From the NCBI GenBank assembly GCA_902806565.1, contig CADCXA010000027.1:992001-1056000 (forward strand): a DNA stretch of 64,000 nucleotides. The letters are read 5' to 3'. The stretch is from Hypoxylon rubiginosum (taxonomy: Eukaryota > Ascomycota > Sordariomycetes > Xylariales > Hypoxylaceae). The stretch's first letter is position 1, and every line of letters starts with the position of its first letter. Below the pieces are notes generated by a model. It was given only the letters and a program-made list of their open reading frames with translations. It made no database searches and was not told the DNA's origin. Below, piece after piece: positions 34,101 through 47,240 of this stretch. The position numbers and the translations under genes are program-made.

Positions 34101-37100
34101 TTTTATTTATATTTAATTAACTTTTTTAATAATATTTAATTAATATTTAAATTATTATAAAATAAATTATTTTAAAATAATTAAAATATAAATAAAATAA
34201 CTTATAAAAGGTTTTTTAAAATAATTTTTATAATATTATTTTAATTAAAAATATTAATTTAATTAATATTAACTATAGTATATATTTACCGTTTTTATTT
34301 ATTAACGGTAAAAAATTTATATTTTATTATTATTAAAACTTAATAGTTATTATTTATTATTTAAATTAACTAATTTTTTTTATTATTTTTATTATTAATT
34401 TAAACTAATTAAAAATAAAAAATAAGCTTTTTTTAAATTAAATTATAAGTAATTAATTTAATATTAATATTTATATTTTTAATTAAAAATAAAAAACATT
34501 TTTAAATAATATTATAAAAAAAAACTATTTTAATAAATATTATAATATAATTTAAATAATTAAATATTAAAAAAAAAAACTTATTTTATATATATTATTT
34601 AATTTTTTTATTATTATTAAATTATAATTAATTTATAGAACTTGTAAATATTAACCGTGTTATATAAATTAAAATTTTAAGAATTAATATTAATTTAAAT
34701 AACGTTTTATAGTAAATAGTATTATTTAATATAATATATAAACTTTATAACGTGGTAAATTTAAAATTATTTTATATAATTAAAAATTATTATTTTAAGA
34801 ATTTTTTAAAATTATTTTACTTTAAAATTATAATTAAATTAAATAAATATTTAATATATAAATAAAAATTATATACTAAGATCCTAAACTATTTAAAACT
34901 AGTAAAATAAAATAATAATTAAATAATATTATATAATTTTTTTTTAACTAAAAATACCAGGCGTATATTAATATTAAAATTTATATTATTATAAAAACAA
35001 TTAAATATATTTATAAATATATTTATAAAAATAATAATTAAATTATAACCTATTTATATTAAAAGAAAATACTATTATAATAAAATTAAAATTAAAATTA
35101 ACCTCGTGATAAAATTAATAAATATTTATATAGCCGTTTTATTAAATTATATAAATTAATATATCGTTTTTTAAAATTTTTAATTTATAATATATATTTA
35201 TTTATTTAACCCTTAGTTATTTATTTAAAAAAAAAAAAAAATAAAATACTATATTAAAAATAACTTTAAATTAATAATAAAAGCTTTAAAATAAAATTAT
35301 ATAATTTTTATAATATGGTTTAAATATAATAAGGTTTATAAAAATAATTAAAATATTTTATATTAAAACTTTTTATATTTATTTTAATAATATATAAAAA
35401 AGAAATAAATAAAATATAAACGAAAAATAATAAAGAAGTTTAATTAAATATATTTTATTTATTTAAAAGTTAATAAAAGATTTTATTTATAAATACTTTT
35501 TATTTTAATTTTTAAAATTAAAAGTTAACTTAATTTAATAAAATATAATAATGTTTAATATTTAATATTTTAAGATATTTATTAAGTTTAAGGCTTTTTA
35601 AAAAATAATAACTATTAGAAGAATTTCTTTAAAAAAACGTAAATATTTTTAATTAATAGTTAATTAAAAGCTGTTTTTATATATATTTTATAAAAAAACG
35701 ACATTTAAAATCTAATTTATATTTAAAATAAATTTTAAAAGTTTATATATAATAATTTAATATAAACATTTAATAAAATATAAAACTTATTTAATTTAAT
35801 TAAAATTATCTACTTAAATTATAATTTATATTTAATTAAAATAATTATTATAAACTTAAAAAACTAAAGCAAAATAAGTTTTTTTTTATTTTAATTTAAT
35901 TAAAAAAAGGTTTATATTAATCACTTATTTAAAAAAAAATTAAATTATAATTATAACGTTAAAACAAGCTTATATAATAAAACGTTTTTAATATTAAATA
36001 ATAATTAATATATTATATATAATATTATTATAATAATTATTAAATAAACTTTTTCTTTTATATATTTTTATTTATAAAACCTAGTTAAAACTAAGAAAAC
36101 CTTTTTATATTTAATATTTTATTATTATTATTAATTAAAAAAAAAAATTATATTATATATAGTTTTATTTAATATTATAACGTTTTTATTATCTAATGAA
36201 AAAACCACTTATTTATAGTTTAAAATTTTTATTACTTTAAATAATAATTTAATATATAATATTTAAAAAAAATTAATAAAAACGAATCTTTTTTAATAAA
36301 TATTATTAATTATTTAAAATAAAGTTATTATATAATATAAATATATATTTAAAATAATTTATAAAATATTATATAATATATAAAAAAATTAATTTTTATT
36401 TAATAAAATACTTATTTTATTTAAAAAAAACTTTATATAAATTTTATTTATAATTAAAAAAGAATTAAAACTATAAATTATTAATATTTATTTATAAAAT
36501 TTATTTTTATAGTTTAAACTTTAAAAACTATATTTAATAAAAAATATAAAGGTTTAATAAAATAATATAAAAAATATAAAGTTTTTATAATAATTTTAAA
36601 TAATTTTTTATAACTTTAAAACTAATAAATTAATATTATTACTTAATATAATAAAAGTATTTAATAATATTAAAAACTTTTATAATTATATTTATTTAAA
36701 AGAAATTTTAAATAATATATTATATAATTTAAATACCTTTATTTTTAAGTTTATTTTATTTATATATAACGTATTTATATAGGAAATTAATAATAATTTA
36801 TTATTTAACATTTTTAAGAAAAAATAAAAATATTTTTTAATAAATAAATTTATTAATATAAATAACTAATAGGTTAAAAAAACGCTAATTAAAATAATTT
36901 AAGTTTTATAGCTAAAAGAAATATTATTAATTAAATTAAAATTAAAAATTAATTTCTTTATTATAATATTATATAATTTAGATTTTAATTAAAACTTTTA
37001 TAATAATATTTAAATAATTATAACTTAATTTAATAAATATAATATAAAAGTTAAAATTCTTAACAAGTTATTTAATAAAATGGAATATGTTTTATTAAAA

Positions 37101-39559
37101 ATTAAATTAATTTAAAATAATAAGAACTAACTATTTATATAATTTAAATAATAATTCTTAATATTAATTTACTTTATTATAATTATAAATAAATTATAAA
37201 AATAATTTTTTAATATAATTAATATTAATTAAAAGATTTTTATATTTATATATAAGTAATTTTATATAATTATATTAAAAATTAAGTTTATTTAAAAATT
37301 AAAAGTCCTAAAAACACTAGGAGTAAAATTTAATAAATTATTAAATATTATATATTTTAAAGTTTTATAAGAATTAATAAATAATTAAGAAAAAATATTA
37401 TAAATAATATTATATTTAATATATATATAAAACGTTTTTAATTAATTATTTAACTTATTTTTATTTTTTAAAATAAAAAATCTTATTATATTTTAATTAT
37501 TTTACTTTTTTTATTATATTAAATAATTAAAATAATAAATTATAAATTATTTTAATTATTTTAAATAAGTGAATATTAATTAGTTTTTACTCTGTTATAA
37601 GTTTTATATTTTTTTTAATTATTAATAATAAAAAGTTACGTTAAAAAAAAATTAAAATTAATATAAAAACGTTAATTAATACACTGTTTATTTTAACGTG
37701 TTTATTAGTAACTATTAAAAAAATTAACTATTATTACTTAAGTTTATTAGTATTTATATATTATATATTAAATTAATAAAAGTATTTATTTTTAATATTA
37801 TTATAATAATAATTAATATATATATTATTAAAATAATTAAATAAAATAATATAATATTAAAATTTATTATTATTTATTTTATAGTTAGTGTAACTTTATT
37901 TTAAAGGTAAAATAATATTATATATTTATATATAAATAACTAATAATAATTAAAATTTTTAAATTAACTAAAAAAAATTAATATAAATTTATTTTTATAA
38001 TTAATAATTAGTATTTTATTTAACTTAATTTTTTTATAATAATAAACTTAATTTTTATATTATATATTTAATAAAAAAATTTATTTAATAATAAGTTATT
38101 AAATTGTTAATAAAATACTTATTTAAAAAAATAATAAGGTTTAATATATATATAAATTATTAAATATTAAAACTATAATATTACTTATTTTTATTTTTTT
38201 AATTTTAATTAAAACTTATTATATATATTTAACTAAATTTTTATTATTTTTTAATATAAAATAATTATTATTTTCACTAATATAATAAAAAATTTTAAGT
38301 GTATAAAATAAAACTAAAAAATAATTTAATTTATTTTAATTTAAAACTAATATTTATTTTTAATTAAGTTTAAAAAAATTAAAACAATTTATATTATAAA
38401 ATAATAAGTTTAATAAATAAAAACTAGTATATTAATTATTATTATTTTAACTTATAAAATTATAAGGTTATTTTTTTAATTTAATAATAATAATTATTAT
38501 AAATATCGTTTTTATAATATAAAAAAATTAAAATAAAATTAAAAGGTTTTTTAAAATTAGTAAAATCCTTTAAAAAACATTTTTTATAAGCTAAAAAAAA
38601 ATCTTATAAACTATGTAAACTTAAATAATATTAATTAAAAATAATTATAAAAATTTATAAAATTTAAAAGTTTAAATTAAATAATTATTTAAATTAAACA
38701 AATAAAAAAAATATTAAATAATTTAAAATTAATATTATATAAATCACGTTTTAATAACAGTTTAAAAAAATATATAGTAATTAAATATACGTTATATATT
38801 AAAAGTAAACTAGTTTAAAATATATATAAAGTAATAAAAAAAATAAAAATTTTAAATAAGTTATAATTATAAAATTAATTAACGTTAATTTAAATAAATA
38901 AAAATTATTTAATTAAACGCTTTTAATTTTATATTATAAAGTTATAATATAAAAAAAGGTTTTATATTTTAAAAATATAAAAAAATATTAACTTGGAATT
39001 TTTATTAAGTAATATATAAAATAATAAACTAATTTATTAAATTATTTTTTTATTATTTATATATATATATTTTATAAAATATTATCCTTATAAAAACACT
39101 TACTTAAAAAATATTATAAATTATATATATAAAAAAGTAATATATAAAAAAAAATCTAATTTTTTTAATTATAATATATTAAAAAAAACCTAATTTTTTA
39201 TAAATAAAACATCGAAAAAAATTAAATTTTTTAATAAATATAATTATTATAAATACGCTTAAAAATAACTTTATAATTAATTTTAAAATTAATATTAATA
39301 AGGGATTTAATATTAATAAAAACTATATAAAAAATAATTAAAATAAAATAATTTTTATAATAATTTAAACTTTAATTATTACTATTTATTAAATTAAATA
39401 TAAATATAAATAACTTTAAAATAAAATTAAAATTAACAAATAAATAAGATAATATAAGTTTAATTTTAATATTTAAGTATAAAGAATTAAACTTGGTTTT
39501 TTTTTTTTAGTTAAGTTAAAAGTTATTATTTAAATTATTAAAAAAGAAAAAGTTAAAAC

Positions 39560-39561
<2 letters not shown>

Positions 39562-39606
<45 letters not shown>

Positions 39607-39621
39607 TTATTATTATTATTA
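39562..39621. repeat. ATT trinucleotide microsatellite
   Basis: About 20 nearly perfect ATT units within the AT-rich block, one interruption in the middle. Confidence 0.9.
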
Positions 39622-42600
39622 CTAGTAAGTTTAAATTATTTAATATATGTTAAAAATATTAATTTTTTATAATAATATTTTTAAAAAAAATATTTAAAAT
39701 TATTATTATTATTAGGTTTTATTTATTTAATATATATTAAATAAATTAAGCGTTTATTTAGATATTTAATATTATTTTTTTTTTTTAACTTTATTTATAT
39801 TTTTTTTTTTAGTTTTGCTTATGTTTTTTTTTTTAATTTTGTTTATATCTTATAAGATTTTATTAATATTATATTTTTAATTAACTTTTTTAATATTAAT
39901 AACTTTTATTTTAAAATTAAAAAGTTGTTTTATTATTATTATTTATTATATAAATTATTTATTATAAAAGCTTTTATATTTAAAAAAAATAATAGAATAT
40001 TTTTAGTGGGAAGTATTATTATTAAATATTTTAATTATTTTCCTGGTAAATAAAATTTAAGTGAAATAAATAAATAAAAATTTAATTAAAATATAAAAAA
40101 TTAAATGGAAAAAATAATTATAAAATAATATATATATTTTAATATTTATATTATAATATTTAATTAATAGTTAAAAAATATATAATATTAAATAAAGTTT
40201 ATTTTTTTATTTAAGGTTTAGTTTTAAATAAATAATAATATAATTTTTATTTTAAATATAATAAAAGTTTTAATAAAAAAATATATAGTTAAAAAAGAAA
40301 ATATAAATAACGTTTAATAAATTTTTTATAAAATATATATATATTTAATTAATTAATAACTAAAAATTTATAATTTTAAATATAATATAATTGTTTTTTA
40401 ATTTTATTAATTATAATATAAAAGTGTAATAATTATAGTTAAAATTAAATTTAAAATTAATATAATTAAATAAGTTATTAATATATATATTTTTTTATTA
40501 TTTAAATATATTTTTATAAAAAAAAGACCAGTATTTTTAAAAAAAAATTACTAGATATAATATATTAATTATAATAAAAATAATTAATATAAATATATAT
40601 ATATAATATTTAAAATTAATTATAATATTTAAATATATAATTTATATTTATATAGCTTTTATAAAAAATATAAAAATAATAAATTTTAATATTAATTAAA
40701 TTATTTTAAGATATTAGTAAGTAAAAAATAGTTTAATTAATAAATAAAAAAAAATATAGTTTTTATATATTTTTAATATTATTTTAAATATTTTTAATAA
40801 TAATTATATAAATTTTATAAAACAGTAAATAATAAAGTTTATTATTATTAATAATATATAAAATAATTAATATATATAATAAATTATACTTAAAATAAAA
40901 AATATAAATAACTTTTTAAATTTAATTAAATATATTGTTATTATTATTAAAAAATATAATAACCGTGAATTTTTTTTTTAAATTTATTTTATATCTTATA
41001 TTAATAAAAAATATATTAATAGAAAATAAATATTAAAATAAAAAATAAAAAATTAATTATATATTATATAACTTACTTATATATATAAACAAATAATAAA
41101 TTATTAATATTTTAGGTTTTAAAATAACTTATTACTTAAATATTTAAATAATTTATATAAATAAATCCTTATAATTTTATTTATATTATAATAAATATAA
41201 CTTTTTATTATTTATATATATTTAAATTTATATATATTACGTTTATATATTTAAAAATAAATAATATTAATAAATTATATTATTTAATTTATAAATTGTT
41301 TTTATATAATTTATATATATAATTATAATATAAGCTTAATATATATTATTTAAAATACTTAAAAATAAAATTATTATTTAGTTTTAATTTTTTAAATTAT
41401 TTTAATATAATTTTTAGTATTAATTATAAAATAATTTATATTATTTATATTATTATTACTAGTAATTATTAATATTTAACAATAAAAAAAAACATTAATA
41501 TATTATAAATATATAAAAATAAATATAATTTTTATATTTTAAAAACCTTTAAAAGTAAATTATTTATTATATTTAATTATAAGATTTTATTATTTAATGA
41601 TTATTAATAAATTTAATTAATAAATAATATTAAATATTTTTTTATTATAATATTATAATAATTATTTAAGTTTATTAATAAAATAATATTAATAAATAAT
41701 TATGTTTTTTATTTAAACTTTAATTAATAAGTAATATTTATTATTTTACTTTTATTATAAAAAAAAATAATAAGCTTAAAATATAAATATAATAAATTAA
41801 TTATAAGCGAGTTAATTTTAAATAAATTAATTTTAAATAAACTAACTTTAAATAAATTAACTTTAAATAATAAAAAAGTATTTTTATAGGTTTTAATTAT
41901 TAAAATTATAATAAATTTAAAAAAATTAATAAATAATTATAACTTTTTAATTAAGATTTGTTATTTTATAAAAGCGTTAATTAAAATTAAAATAACTTAT
42001 ATTATATTAAAAATATATTTAATTTAATTTAATAATTATTATATGTAAAATTTTATAATTTTATTTTTAAATATAAATAACTTTTTTAATAATAATAAAA
42101 ATTAAATAATAATTTAAAATAATATTTATTATTTATTTAATTATAATTATATAGTTATAATATTAAAAAAAAATAAAGATAAGGATAATAAATTAAATAA
42201 ATTATATATATTATAAATTTATATATTAAATTTATTAAAATTTTTTATTAATAAAAACCTATTATATTTAAATTTTTATTATAATATTAAATATTATTTT
42301 ATTTTAAAAACACCTTTTTAATATACACTTATATATTTTACTTAAAGTTTAATATATAATAAAATAACTTTGTTACTTAAAAATAAAAAAGCGATAAAAA
42401 ATTAAAAATTTAATTTATTATTAATAAAATTTTAAAAAAATAAACACTATAAATAAAAACCATTAAAAACCTTAATTAAAATATATAAATTATAAATAAA
42501 AATATTAAAAATAAATAATTAAAAGAAAGGAAAAAAATAAAGTAAAAATTAATAATTAAAAAACCTGGAGTTAAAAGGCTTAAAATTAAAAAGTTAATAA

Positions 42601-43327
42601 TTAAAAAATAATTATAAATATTATTTTTTAGTTTTAAAAAAAAGCTTTTTAAATTTAAATTTAAAATTTAATAATAATAATTTTATTATTTATTATTAGT
42701 TTTATAAAAAAACCTTTATTATATAAAAATAAAATAAATTAAAGTTAATAACTAGTAATAATAATTATAAAAAAAAGTTTAAAACTAATAAAAAGTTAAA
42801 AATAAAACATATAAAATTAATATTAATTTTAACTTATATTAAAATTAAATAACTTAAATTTATATTTAATAATATTACGTTTAAATTAAATATTAATTTA
42901 ACTTTATTATTTAATAATTTTATTAGTAATAATAATAATATTTAAATTAATAATAAATAAAATTTTAATAAATATAAATATAATAATATTTTAATAACTA
43001 AAAAAAATAATAATTATTAATTAAAAAATTTCTAAAAAAAAGAATAATAAAATTTAAATAAAAGTTTAAAAAAAATAAATATAAATATAAATATAAGGTA
43101 TAAAATATAAGTAAAATAATTAATATAAATATATTAATTAAAAAAAAATAATATAAATTAATAAAAAGTTTTAATAAAAAATAATAAACTTAATAATTAA
43201 ATATTAGTTTTATAATTTTTATTTTATATTTTTATAAATAAATTTTAATTAATTTAAATTACGTGAAATTAATATAATATAATAATAAAATATTTATATA
43301 ATTTAAAAAAAAACCCACAGCTTCTCT

Positions 43328-43351
43328 CCCGGCCGTGCTTGCACGGCCGGG
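43328..43351. repeat. GC-rich hairpin at the right edge of the AT-rich block
   Basis: Arms CCCGGCCGTGC and GCACGGCCGGG (11 bp, perfect) flank a TT loop, starting 15 bases after the last AT-only base. An alternating TA run follows. Confidence 0.92.
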
Positions 43352-43363
43352 TTACGCAGCTAG

Positions 43364-43392
43364 TATATATATATATACATATATATATATAT
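43364..43392. repeat. TA dinucleotide run
   Basis: Alternating TA/AT with one central C, directly after the GC-rich hairpin. Confidence 0.9.
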
Positions 43393-44991
43393 GCACTTGG
43401 CACTTATGGCAGCTTGTTTATGCATGTATGCCTACCAATCTTAGCTTAGTGCGGATCGCAGCCCCGCGGTTTTTACACTTGTTTTGACGGATCAGATCAT
43501 GTGCTTGGAAGCCTGTCCCCGAAGTAATTTTTCTCCGCCTGGACGCTCTGGACGCTGCACAGTACCGGGTACAGTACCTACCCCCTAGACCCCTTTTCAG
43601 CCCTGTTAGGCGACACCACCAACACCTCCAGCAAAAGACCAACAATCGGGAGACTTTCAAACGTCATGCACAGAACGCATCAAGCATACTCTGCAACCCT
43701 CGATGCAGGCTGTATGTGAGTCATCGTGCGGTCTCCGTTATTTGTTATTTGTGTTCCTATCTTTGCATATCGAGCATAGGGTCGATTGGCTTCCCGATGT
43801 CATTGATTCGACACCTGCAGAGGCCATCGTCGCTTTTGACTGGCTAGGCATTTCTGTGGGCGCTCTTCCATCTGCACGCCCGCGCGAGTGTAGTCCTACT
43901 CTACGCAGTTGCGCAGAACCGCAGCCGGAAATCAAGATCGCGCGTTGAGAGGTCCCTTTTCGTCAATTCTTTGCGTGCGCCATCTCTGACCTACCTACCT
44001 AGGTACATATAACCCGTTGGCGACCCAGATGGCGCCTCCTGGCGAACCGTTTTGGGGGCCGAAAAAGTAGGCGGCCATGGCGTCCGGTACGAATTTTCGG
44101 TGTAAAGCTGGCAGGTCGAACATCCAGCTCACTCCAAAGGGGGGAAGCACAAATGCCGTCTAACAGTGCTAGAAACTTCCAACTCGCGTCTTTTCCTGCT
44201 CTCTCTTCTCGTGTGCTCTTCCCACACCATCCTGTTGATTGCGCGTTACGCGTTGCGCGATGCGCGGTGGAGTAGGCGGTCAGCAAGGCGTTCCCCCTTT
44301 TTTTTCCTTAATTGACGGCTAGTGTGGGAGGAAACGAGTTGTTTCCGCCACGGCGTACTCCCAAGTTCGGCTCCCCCATAAACCAATTTTTTTTCCCGCT
44401 TGGTAAGACGACCCTTGAGTCTATTGAGGCTCATCGGCCGGGAAGGATGCTACAGACCAGGGACCCGCTGCCTAAAATCAGGACTCCATGTGAGAGGCAA
44501 CCCGGTCTACTTAGTACAGATACGTGCATATATCTGCCGTATCCAGAATTTGCTGTTAGTCTCGTGGTGTAAGTGGTTATACATACCTAGTTATACATAC
44601 CTAGGTACACATAACTACCTCACGCCGAACACTCAAGGCAGCAACTGGCCCATTCACGAATCATAGCTCCTAAATCACTTTGTATAAAAGTTGCATCTTT
44701 CCTCTTCTTAACATTCTACTCGTTTCTATCTGCAAGACATTTATTACCACTGCTCGATTTGTCTCACTTTCACAAAAGGTGATCTACCGACGTTTTTATA
44801 CTTGTAACTAGAAGACCATCGTCATCAACTCGGTGACTCAACATCGCTTTCCAACCTACAGCCTCACCCCCCTGCTACGCCATCGACTGCTACTATCCGT
44901 TAACCGTGCCCTTGCTGCGTTGCCTTGTTGTGAATCGTCACACAGGCATCTCCCGGTGACCGTTGCCTTAAGGGTTACGTTCACGACGATA
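43393..44991. other. intergenic between the AT-rich block and the second coiled-coil gene
   Basis: No gene supported. Two TACCTAGGTA motifs occur (about 43997 and 44596). The pyrimidine-rich and CTCATC-rich stretch near 44690-44830 looks like promoter and leader of the next gene. Confidence 0.55.
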
Positions 44992-45909
44992 ATGTCAGAT
45001 AGGCGAGTCACGTTCCAGATCTCCACGCCAGCAAAGAAGTCATCGAAAGGTCACCGCAGCCGCGAACTAGGGCACGATTCAGGAGTGGGTTCATCATCTA
45101 GTGGGCAGGCTAGTTTAGGCGGAAGACCTGACCGTAGGTTCACAGCCGAGGATCTCGACAGCCAACTATACAGTGTCAGTGCCCTTCAGGAGGCACTTGG
45201 TCAAGCAAACCGGAAAGTCGACCTTCTCCAAAGGCAGTGTTCCGACATGGATGACGATTTGACCAAAGCCCACAAAGCCGCTCGGGATACGGAGAGGCTT
45301 TACCGCGACGAATGCGAGCGTACTGATCGACTAAACAAACTGGTCAAGGAACTTGAGGATCAAATAATCACCAAGGATTATCAGCTCAAGAACTTAGAGC
45401 AAACAGTAGCCGCCCAGGACGATCGGATCAAGGACCTTACGGATGCTTTCAACGAAATGAGAGACGATCGGGATGAATATCGGCACAAGTATTACAACTT
45501 ACCAGACCCGGTCGTCGACACCACCATGAGAGGTGGCTCTGGCGAGCCTTCGTCTCGATTGCACCGTTCAAGAAGCAGGCATGAACAAGACCATAGAGAG
45601 TCGAAGGGTGCCAGCAGGAAGCACGGAGAGGAGAAGGCCGGATCGTCACGGCACCATCGCCGCAGATCAAGCATCAGCATAAACCCAGGCGCAGGCAACA
45701 AGAAACCATACATCGAACGAATGCCCGGCGACCCCCCCAGGGCGTCGGCAAGGTATTCGGGCAACTACACCACTACGGCTATAGACGTATCGCCAGTTTC
45801 CAATACAGATCCCCGATACTCGGCCGTTCCACGAATCTCACCGACATCAACCTCAGGAAACTATGTACCGTATCCCTTACATGAACCCCGCGGCCACCGT
45901 CGTAGCTAG
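44992..45909 (+). CDS. coiled-coil protein with basic, Ser/Arg/His-rich tail
   Basis: The frame is open from 44833, but the first ATG is at 44992, giving 305 residues in one exon. Residues 1-55 are Ser/Gly-rich and basic. Residues about 65-180 form a coiled coil with regular heptads (LYSVSALQEALGQANRKVD, LVKELEDQIITKDYQLKN, LEQTVAAQDDRIKDLTDAF). The C-terminal third is rich in Arg, Ser and His (RLHRSRSRHEQDHRE, RHHRRRSSIS) and ends in RRS, which suggests nucleic-acid or acidic-surface contacts. No known domain, signal peptide or membrane helix. Function unknown; it lies just right of the AT-rich block and mirrors the coiled-coil gene on its left in size, single-exon structure and orientation. 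Confidence 0.75.
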   Translation: MSDRRVTFQISTPAKKSSKGHRSRELGHDSGVGSSSSGQASLGGRPDRRFTAEDLDSQLYSVSALQEALGQANRKVDLLQRQCSDMDDDLTKAHKAARDTERLYRDECERTDRLNKLVKELEDQIITKDYQLKNLEQTVAAQDDRIKDLTDAFNEMRDDRDEYRHKYYNLPDPVVDTTMRGGSGEPSSRLHRSRSRHEQDHRESKGASRKHGEEKAGSSRHHRRRSSISINPGAGNKKPYIERMPGDPPRASARYSGNYTTTAIDVSPVSNTDPRYSAVPRISPTSTSGNYVPYPLHEPRGHRRS

Positions 45910-46400
45910 TTGGGGTTTCGATTACAATTTGGGCGACGACCATTCAAGATTGGACAACGGCCATTCGATTAGACGACGGCCATTCAAGGAGAAGAAATGC
46001 GAGCCCAGTTGGATATTTGTACAATTGCCCCTTTTACACGCTTCCTAATACCCGACCTCGAATAACGCTACATCTATATCGCCGATAACTACGAGGCCCA
46101 CTGTTGGGATCTCTCAACGGCGTGTAACACTATCATGTAATACTAAACCCCGGTTACTGGAACCGCTAAGACATTCTGTCAACTTGAACCATCGCAACTT
46201 AGCCGCACACCCCGCCTAGGCCGAAGCCGGCTCGGACGCCAAGGGATATATGCTGCTTATTTAATTAGAACAAGTTTATTACACCGGACTGTTCTGTTAC
46301 AACTTACAACATCCTGCTACAACATCGATGCGTCGATCCATTCGGTCTCACCACCACTTCTCACATCCTACTACAAGCTCGTCTTCGTCTTCCTAGAACC
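45910..46400. other. intergenic with short GGCCATTC repeats
   Basis: The 3' flank contains three imperfect units of the form ACGRCCATTCRA (about 45937-45990). The rest is the leader of the next gene. Confidence 0.55.
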
Positions 46401-47240
46401 ATGGTTGCGTTTTCCCGCTCGCTACCGGAAAACCTCCGGACCTGGGCCCTTTCTCAGCCCGTGTTCTTCGTGGCATCGGCACCCAAGCATGGCCAGCACA
46501 TCAACGTATCACCGAAAGGTTATACGAACGCAAACTTTGCCATCCTCAACCCTAACCAGTGCGCCTACGTGGATCGAACGGGCTCCGGCTGCGAGACCAT
46601 CGCACACATCTACGAGAACGGTCGTGCCACGCTCATGTTCTGCTCCTTCGGCTCCAGCCCTCGGATCATGCGTCTGTTCTGCCGTGGACGCGTGATCGAG
46701 TGGAACAGTCCGGAGTTTGCGCCGTTCCTGGAGAAGATGAAGCTTCAAAAGGTCGACGCGGCCCGCGCCATCATCGTCCTGGACATCTTCAAGGTGCAGA
46801 CGAGCTGCGGGTACGGCGTACCCAAGGTCCGCAAAATGGTCGCCGACGTCACTCCCTCCTCTTCCTCCTCCTCCTCCTCCTCCTCCTCTTCTTCTCCTTC
46901 TGCTGCCGTCGTAGACGAGAAGGCAAAGGGAGACGACCCGGAGAAGCAGGACATCGGGGTCGCGGGCTTCGAGGAGCGGCCCACGCTCCAGTTCTTCAAC
47001 AACCGGCGCGAGCGCGCGGGCACGGTGCAGGAGTACCAGAGCGAGGCGAACACCCGCAGCCTCGACGGCCTGCCCGGGCTGCGCTCCGCGCGCCGCGACG
47101 TCGGGGAGCACCTGCTCATAGCTGACGCGATGGTCTTCGTGCGGCGGGCGCTCGCTCATCAGAGGGAAGGCGTGGTGGTGGGATTCTTGCTCGCGGTCGG
47201 CCTCTATCTCCTACTTGATCTTTTCGGGGTACGCATCTGA
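46401..47240 (+). CDS. PPOX-fold (pyridoxamine 5'-phosphate oxidase-like) protein with C-terminal membrane anchor
   Basis: Single exon of 279 residues; the ATG has a good ACC context. Residues 1-150 match the fungal PPOX/flavin-binding split-barrel family: FFVASAPKHGQHINVSPKG, NQCAYVDRTGSGCETIAHI, NGRATLMFCSFGSSPRIMRL and FCRGRV. A poly-Ser stretch encoded by TCC repeats (about residues 152-166) separates this from a region containing NNRRERAGTVQEYQSEANTR. The last 20 residues (VVVGFLLAVGLYLLLDLFG) form a hydrophobic helix followed by VRI, i.e. a tail anchor. Known family activity is FMN-linked oxidoreduction; the specific substrate is unknown. The membrane location is inference from the tail. 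Confidence 0.82.
   Translation: MVAFSRSLPENLRTWALSQPVFFVASAPKHGQHINVSPKGYTNANFAILNPNQCAYVDRTGSGCETIAHIYENGRATLMFCSFGSSPRIMRLFCRGRVIEWNSPEFAPFLEKMKLQKVDAARAIIVLDIFKVQTSCGYGVPKVRKMVADVTPSSSSSSSSSSSSSPSAAVVDEKAKGDDPEKQDIGVAGFEERPTLQFFNNRRERAGTVQEYQSEANTRSLDGLPGLRSARRDVGEHLLIADAMVFVRRALAHQREGVVVGFLLAVGLYLLLDLFGVRI
46852..46900. repeat. TCC/TCT microsatellite coding for poly-Ser
   Basis: Imperfect TCC trinucleotide repeat within the PPOX-like gene, in frame, so length changes would alter only the Ser linker. Confidence 0.9.

Larger units (their letters stand above)
29587..43313. repeat. 13.7-kb hyper-AT block, probably RIP-destroyed repeats
   Basis: Composition switches abruptly to almost only A and T (typically a few G or C per 60 bases) and back again at 43314. 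No open frame of 60 codons exists on either strand over nearly 14 kb. Remaining cytosines are mostly in CT, CC or CG context, while CA and TG are scarce and TA is very frequent, as expected after repeat-induced point mutation, which converts CpA to TpA. Degenerate tandem repeats remain on the left side and homopolymer or ATT runs occur inside. Alternatives are a regional centromere made of such repeats or ordinary facultative heterochromatin; a mitochondrial origin is unlikely because no mitochondrial gene is readable. Transposon families cannot be named from what is left. Confidence 0.85.

Noticed and set aside
29587..43313. Nuclear insertion of mitochondrial DNA as explanation of the AT-rich block
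   Set aside because: No mitochondrial protein, rRNA or tRNA segment is readable, and AT content exceeds that of typical fungal mitogenomes, including their intergenic parts.
46509..47159. 216-codon minus-strand frame over the PPOX-like gene
   Set aside because: Composition is Arg/Glu/Gly-rich without motifs; the plus-strand frame has recognisable PPOX blocks and a good ATG.
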